Positions 45,705-48,937 of a stretch of DNA of 48,937 nucleotides are shown piece by piece. The notes beneath the pieces are model-generated. The model was not told the origin of the DNA, did no database searches, and was given only the letters and a program-made list of their open reading frames with translations. The position numbers and the translations under genes were made by a program. The stretch covers positions 1 to 48,937 of the forward strand of contig NZ_SUEG01000029.1 of NCBI RefSeq assembly GCF_005063415.1, given 5' to 3'. This stretch comes from Mesorhizobium sp. (GTDB taxonomy: Bacteria > Pseudomonadota > Alphaproteobacteria > Rhizobiales > Rhizobiaceae). Every line of letters begins with the position of its first letter. Position 1 is the first letter of the stretch.

Positions 45705-46817
45705 TCAACGCGGCCGCTGCTTCTTCGTCGCGCCCGGTATCGCCGCTTCGATTACCTTTTTCATGACGCTCGGCAGCGCTTCCCCGGAAATTTCATGGAC
45801 CAGCGACCAGAAATGCCCGGCGGGGGCGGCACTGTCGGTCTCCGCCTTGAACACGTCGAGTTCAAGCGCAAAATGGGTAAAGACATGGCCGATGCGTCCG
45901 GCCTGCCGCCAATTGCCGGGGAACGGAGCTGCCGCTTCCGTGGTGGCGCCGTCGATGCGCGCCGTCCAGCCGGTCGTCGGCACCTCAGTCATGCCGCCGA
46001 GGAGGCCCTTTTCGATGCGCTTGCGCAAAAGCACGGCGCCGTCGCCCCGGACGGCAACGAAGGCGGCACCGCGGCGTAAGGGTCTTTCGGCCTTGGGCAG
46101 GCGGACCGGAAAGCGTTCGGGGTCGCCCGAGATTGTGGCGTTGCAATCCTCGCAAACGGGGCAGAGCATGCAGCGGGGCCGGCGCGGCGTGCAGATCGTC
46201 GCGCCCAGGTCCATCATCGCCTGCGCGAAATCGCCGGGCCTTGTCGGGGGAACCATGCGTTCGACCCGGCCGCGTATCTCGCCCTTGGCTTCGCCCAGCG
46301 GCGTGGCGATCGAAAACAGCCGTGAGACCACCCGTTCGACATTGCCGTCGACGACCGCGGCTGGTTGGTCGAAGGCGATCGCTGCGATCGCCGCCGCCGT
46401 ATAGGCGCCGATGCCTGGCAGTTCCCTCAAGCCGGACTCGCTGTCCGGAAAGCGGCCGCCTTGCCGCGCGACGAGATCGGCACAGGCTTTGAGGTTACGA
46501 GCGCGGGAATAATAGCCGAGCCCGGCCCAGGCCTTCATGACGTCTTCGGTCGGTGCCGCCGCCAGTGCCTCGACCGTTGGCCATTTCTGCACGAAAGCCC
46601 GAAAATAGGATTTTACCGCCTCGACCGTGGTTTGCTGCAGCATCACCTCGGAAAGCCAGACCAGATAGGGATCGGGCCGCGCCCCGCCCGCCAGCGCCCG
46701 CGGCGGAACGCGCCAGGGCAGGTCGCGGTGATGCGCGTCGTACCAGCCAAGCAGCCGGGATGCGATCTCGCCATTGTCTCCGGATACGGCCTTGCGGGTC
46801 TGGTCGTGCAGTGCCAT
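45705..46817 (-). CDS. mutY: A/G-specific adenine glycosylase
   Basis: MutY removes adenine mispaired with 8-oxoguanine. The 370-residue protein has LPWR and PYLVWLSEVMLQQTTVEAV with the catalytic Glu, then the helix-hairpin-helix LRELPGIGAYTAAAIAAIAF and VVDGNVERVVSR with the catalytic Asp. The [4Fe-4S] cluster is CTPRRPRCMLCPVCEDC (C-x6-C-x2-C-x5-C plus one extra Cys). The C-terminal NUDIX-like domain (~235-355), which reads 8-oxoG, has LLRKRIEKGLLGGMTEVP and GHVFTHFAL. The start at 46817 gives MALHDQTRK. It is divergent from the DciA-like gene. Confidence 0.96.
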   Translation of the reverse strand: MALHDQTRKAVSGDNGEIASRLLGWYDAHHRDLPWRVPPRALAGGARPDPYLVWLSEVMLQQTTVEAVKSYFRAFVQKWPTVEALAAAPTEDVMKAWAGLGYYSRARNLKACADLVARQGGRFPDSESGLRELPGIGAYTAAAIAAIAFDQPAAVVDGNVERVVSRLFSIATPLGEAKGEIRGRVERMVPPTRPGDFAQAMMDLGATICTPRRPRCMLCPVCEDCNATISGDPERFPVRLPKAERPLRRGAAFVAVRGDGAVLLRKRIEKGLLGGMTEVPTTGWTARIDGATTEAAAPFPGNWRQAGRIGHVFTHFALELDVFKAETDSAAPAGHFWSLVHEISGEALPSVMKKVIEAAIPGATKKQRPR

Positions 46818-46873
46818 TGATCGAGGGTCGGCCCTAATCCATTGGTGCTGAAGCTGGTGACTGGAGAACGCAC

Positions 46874-47374
46874 ATGGCAGGGAAAAGGCCCTTCGGCAAT
46901 CCCGTTCCGGTGAGCGATCTCGCAACCGAGATCCTCGACCCAGTGCTGCGCAAGCGGGCCGGCATGTCGATCGGACTGGTCCAGTCATGGGAAGAAATTG
47001 CCGGGCCGCGGCTTGCCGGCCGCTCGCGCCCGGAAAAGATCCAGTGGCCGCGCCGCATGCACGAGGACGATCCGTTCGAACCGGCGGTGCTGGTGATTGC
47101 CTGCGAGGGTGTAGCGGCACTGCATCTGCAGCACGAGACCGGCGAGATCATCAACCGGGTCAATGCCTTCCTCGGTTTCAATGCGATCGGCCGGATCAGG
47201 ATCGTGCAGAAGCCGGTAATGGCGGGCAAGGAAAAACCGAAACCCAGTTTGCGGCCATTGACTGCGGCCGAGAAAGCGAAGCTGTCCGGCACCGTCGGTT
47301 TGATCGAGGACGGCGGGCTGCGCGCCTCCTTGGAGCGGCTTGGCGCCACCATTCTCGGTCAAAAGAAGCCGTGA
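46874..47374 (+). CDS. DUF721/DciA-like protein
   Basis: A 166-residue protein with the DUF721 pattern: VSDLATEILDPVLRKRAGMSIGLVQSWEEIAGPRLAGRSRP in outline (given here by its landmarks VLRKRAG, W-x-x-I-x-G), then VLVIACEGVAALHLQHETGEIINRVNAFLG, seen as a KH-like strand-helix region. The family includes DciA, the replicative-helicase loading factor of bacteria without DnaC. Whether rhizobial short forms do this is inference. A basic C-terminal segment (MAGKEKPKPSLRPL) may contact DNA. It lies between mutY (divergent) and the DsbA-like gene (same strand), an order common in Rhizobiales. Confidence 0.85.
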   Translation: MAGKRPFGNPVPVSDLATEILDPVLRKRAGMSIGLVQSWEEIAGPRLAGRSRPEKIQWPRRMHEDDPFEPAVLVIACEGVAALHLQHETGEIINRVNAFLGFNAIGRIRIVQKPVMAGKEKPKPSLRPLTAAEKAKLSGTVGLIEDGGLRASLERLGATILGQKKP

Positions 47375-47465
47375 TCTCGCGCTATCGTGATGGGATGCCC
47401 GGATTTGGCGATTGGAATAGGCGCGGTAATGCCTTAATTCGCGCCAACTCTCGCTTTTTGTAGCC

Positions 47466-47478
47466 TTTGCATTGCAAA
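47466..47478. promoter_or_regulatory. TTTGCA-T-TGCAAA palindrome before the DsbA-like gene
   Basis: A perfect 13-bp palindrome, TTTGCA (47466-47471) and TGCAAA (47473-47478) around a single T, lies 25 bases upstream of the start. It could be an operator or overlap the promoter; a TTGTAG-like element precedes it. No regulator is indicated. Confidence 0.25.
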
Positions 47479-47503
47479 ATCCAACTATTGCCAGGTGATT
47501 CGT

Positions 47504-48232
47504 ATGATCCGTTCCTTGTCCCGCAGAAACCTTTTGACTTCGCTGGCCGCAATACCAGCGGTGGCGCTGCTTGCCGCCTGCAGCGACTCGGGCGAGAAAG
47601 CCGAGGCGCAGGATGTGAAGCCTGCGGCTCCGGCGGAACCTGCGAAGCCGGCCGCTCCGGCCGCCGCCAAAGCGCCGGAAGCTCAGGGCACGGTGGATAT
47701 GGCGGCCTTGTTGAAGCCCGGCGCGCTGCCCGACATGCAGCTCGGCAAGGACGACGCAAAGGTCACTATCGTCGAATATGCTTCGATGACCTGCCCGCAC
47801 TGCGCGCATTTCGCCGAAACCACATTCCCGGAGCTGAAGACGAAGTATATCGATACCGGCAAGGCCCGCTATATCCTGCGCGAATTTCCGTTCGATCCCA
47901 GCGCCGAGGCCGGTTTCATGCTGGCGCGCTGCTCCAAGGACAATTATTTCCCGATGGTCGACGTGCTGTTCAGGCAGCAGGCGAACTGGGTTGGTGTGAA
48001 CAATACCAAGGACGCACTGCTGCAAATCGCCAAGCTTGCCGGTTTTACACAGGAGTCCTTCGAGGCCTGCTTGACGGACCAGAAACTTCTGGACGATGTG
48101 AGATCCGTCCAGAAGCGCGGCGCCGACGAATTCAAGGTTGATTCCACACCGACCTTTTTCATCAACGGAAAGACCTACAAAGGGGCGATGTCGATTGCGG
48201 AAATGTCGGCCATCATCGACCCTCTGCTCTGA
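47504..48232 (+). CDS. DsbA-family thiol-disulfide oxidoreductase, lipoprotein
   Basis: A 242-residue exported thioredoxin-fold protein. The N terminus has a twin-Arg-like RRNLL followed by a hydrophobic stretch and the lipobox LLAAC, so it is likely anchored in a membrane by lipid. A Pro/Ala/Lys-rich linker (~35-60) leads to the DsbA domain with the active site MTCPHCAHF, the cis-Pro loop DSTPTFFING, and a helical insertion. The form is closest to the DsbA-like proteins (thioredoxin_4 family) that precede smc in many rhizobia. The redox role (oxidase or isomerase) is not known. AGGTG six bases before the ATG at 47504 sets the start. Confidence 0.92.
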   Translation: MIRSLSRRNLLTSLAAIPAVALLAACSDSGEKAEAQDVKPAAPAEPAKPAAPAAAKAPEAQGTVDMAALLKPGALPDMQLGKDDAKVTIVEYASMTCPHCAHFAETTFPELKTKYIDTGKARYILREFPFDPSAEAGFMLARCSKDNYFPMVDVLFRQQANWVGVNNTKDALLQIAKLAGFTQESFEACLTDQKLLDDVRSVQKRGADEFKVDSTPTFFINGKTYKGAMSIAEMSAIIDPLL

Positions 48233-48243
48233 CGTTTCGGCGG

Positions 48244-48267
48244 CGCCGAAGCGGCGTCGCTTCGGCG
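48244..48267 (+). terminator. Hairpin after the DsbA-like gene
   Basis: CGCCGAAGC (48244-48252) pairs perfectly with GCTTCGGCG (48259-48267) around GGCGTC, 11 bases after the stop codon. Only a short T-containing stretch (CACTTCTTTG) follows, so termination efficiency is uncertain. Confidence 0.5.
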
Positions 48268-48277
48268 TGCGCACTTC

Positions 48278-48310
48278 TTTGTCTTGCCGCGGATTTTTGT
48301 CCTGCCGCGG
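48278..48310 (+). repeat. Two-copy direct repeat TTTGTCYTGCCGCGG
   Basis: A 15-base unit occurs at 48278-48292 and 48296-48310 with one difference (T/C) and a three-base gap. It lies between the DsbA-like gene hairpin and smc; a related ACCGCGGAA follows at about 48325. It may be a duplication slip or a binding site upstream of smc. Confidence 0.5.
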
Positions 48311-48367
48311 GTTCTCCTCGCAAAACCGCGGAACAGTTTTGCGAAACTTGGCGATGGGCAGGCGCGA

Positions 48368-48937
48368 ATGAAGTTCTCGCGCCTTCGCCTGCTCGGCTTC
48401 AAATCCTTCGTAGAACCCGGCGAGTTCGTCATCGAACGCGGCCTGACAGGCATCGTCGGGCCGAACGGCTGCGGCAAGTCGAACCTGGTCGAGGCGCTGC
48501 GCTGGGTTATGGGCGAAAGCTCCTACAAGAACATGCGTGCGTCCGGCATGGACGACGTCATCTTTTCCGGCTCGGGAACGCGTCCGGCCCGCAACACCGC
48601 CGAAGTCACGCTCTTCCTTGACAATAGCGACCGCACCGCGCCGTCTGCCTTCAACGACGCCGATGAGTTGCAGGTCTCGCGTCGCATCGAGCGTGAGGCG
48701 GGCTCGCTCTACCGCATCAACGGCAAGGAGGCTCGCGCCAAGGACGTTCAGCTGCTGTTCGCCGACCAATCGACCGGCGCCCGCTCGCCCTCGATGGTCG
48801 GCCAGGGCCGCATCGGCGAGCTGATCCAGGCAAAGCCGCAGGCGCGCCGCGCGCTCCTGGAAGAGGCAGCCGGAATTTCCGGCCTGCACACGCGCCGCCA
48901 CGAAGCCGAGCTGCGGCTGAAGGCAGCCGAACAGAAC
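48368..48937 (+). CDS. smc: Chromosome segregation protein SMC, 5' part only
   Basis: The first 190 residues of SMC, the condensin ATPase that organises the chromosome; the gene runs off the window. The N-terminal head is clear: [20 protein letters not shown], the Walker A loop [37 protein letters not shown], and [18 protein letters not shown] with the Q-loop-type [11 protein letters not shown] then marks the start of the first coiled-coil arm. The ATG at 48368 is the start expected for the family. Wording is typical of the alphaproteobacterial protein. Confidence 0.95.
   Translation, partial: MKFSRLRLLGFKSFVEPGEFVIERGLTGIVGPNGCGKSNLVEALRWVMGESSYKNMRASGMDDVIFSGSGTRPARNTAEVTLFLDNSDRTAPSAFNDADELQVSRRIEREAGSLYRINGKEARAKDVQLLFADQSTGARSPSMVGQGRIGELIQAKPQARRALLEEAAGISGLHTRRHEAELRLKAAEQN

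Noticed and set aside
46985..48901. A long open frame (about 640 codons) on the minus strand opposite the DciA-like gene, the DsbA-like gene and smc
   Set aside because: Antisense to three genes with clear family motifs; composition is Arg/Gly/Ala-rich without domains. High-GC coding DNA commonly gives such long shadow frames.

Overview
The window is a stretch of high-GC alphaproteobacterial chromosome, almost certainly from the Rhizobiales and most likely Mesorhizobium or a close relative. The inference rests on gene content and order: a zwf-pgl-edd Entner-Doudoroff operon, an aa3 oxidase cluster ordered coxB-coxA-ctaB-small protein-ctaG-coxC, a ccrM cell-cycle methylase, an IalB-family protein, and two kinds of palindromic intergenic element (1088-1131 and 33662-33703) of the type scattered through rhizobial genomes. 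I see no rRNA, tRNA, insertion sequence, prophage, CRISPR array or biosynthetic cluster. Nearly all of the window is core metabolism; the accessory features are small.

Layout. 1-1080: 3' end of a gene for a protein with repeated beta-rich modules. 1143-5250 (minus): zwf-pgl-edd with a terminator. 5454-6271: short-chain dehydrogenase preceded by a 19-codon leader frame. 6335-8684 (minus): membrane-anchored SH3b protein and an FAD amine oxidoreductase. 8696-8853: array of octamers with an inverted copy, just before ribB (8876-9976). 10035-12015: MFS transporter and TetR regulator, divergent across three copies of one 15-bp palindrome. 12159-16638: histone-deacetylase-like amidohydrolase, xseB, DUF2277, pirin and dxs. 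16858-17012: relic of a secreted protein. 17009-19603: GFA protein (minus), then tlyA and an RlmD/TrmA-type RNA methyltransferase. 19646-20744: remains of two toxin-antitoxin systems. 20796-23635 (minus): sirtuin, tldD, ialB-like gene. 23996-30506: cytochrome c oxidase structural and assembly genes. 30614-33122: ispH-thrB-rnhA. 33142-35158 (minus): DUF2938, peroxiredoxin, DsbD-N-like protein. 35306-35914: algH-like gene. 35938-42146 (minus): thrC, M16 peptidase, GNAT and a 7TM-PAS-GGDEF-EAL protein. 42275-48937: lipoprotein, two HAD hydrolases, ccrM, mutY, DciA-like protein, DsbA-like lipoprotein and the 5' end of smc.

How the genes work together. zwf, pgl and edd take glucose-6-phosphate to KDPG. 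coxB/A/C are the catalytic core of an aa3 oxidase; ctaB supplies haem O, ctaG inserts copper and SURF1 helps haem insertion. Hairpin terminators after coxA and after coxC may divide this cluster into differently expressed blocks. dxs and ispH are the first and last enzymes of the MEP isoprenoid pathway, and ctaB draws on its product. thrB and thrC, about 8 kb apart, finish threonine synthesis.

The least ordinary features are the AGTAGGGS octamer array before ribB, with an inverted arm and G-quadruplex-compatible spacing; the decayed toxin-antitoxin patch; the leader frame coupled to the dehydrogenase; the triple operator; and the degenerate second domains of RibB and of the c-di-GMP protein. 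I found no convincing new multi-gene system.
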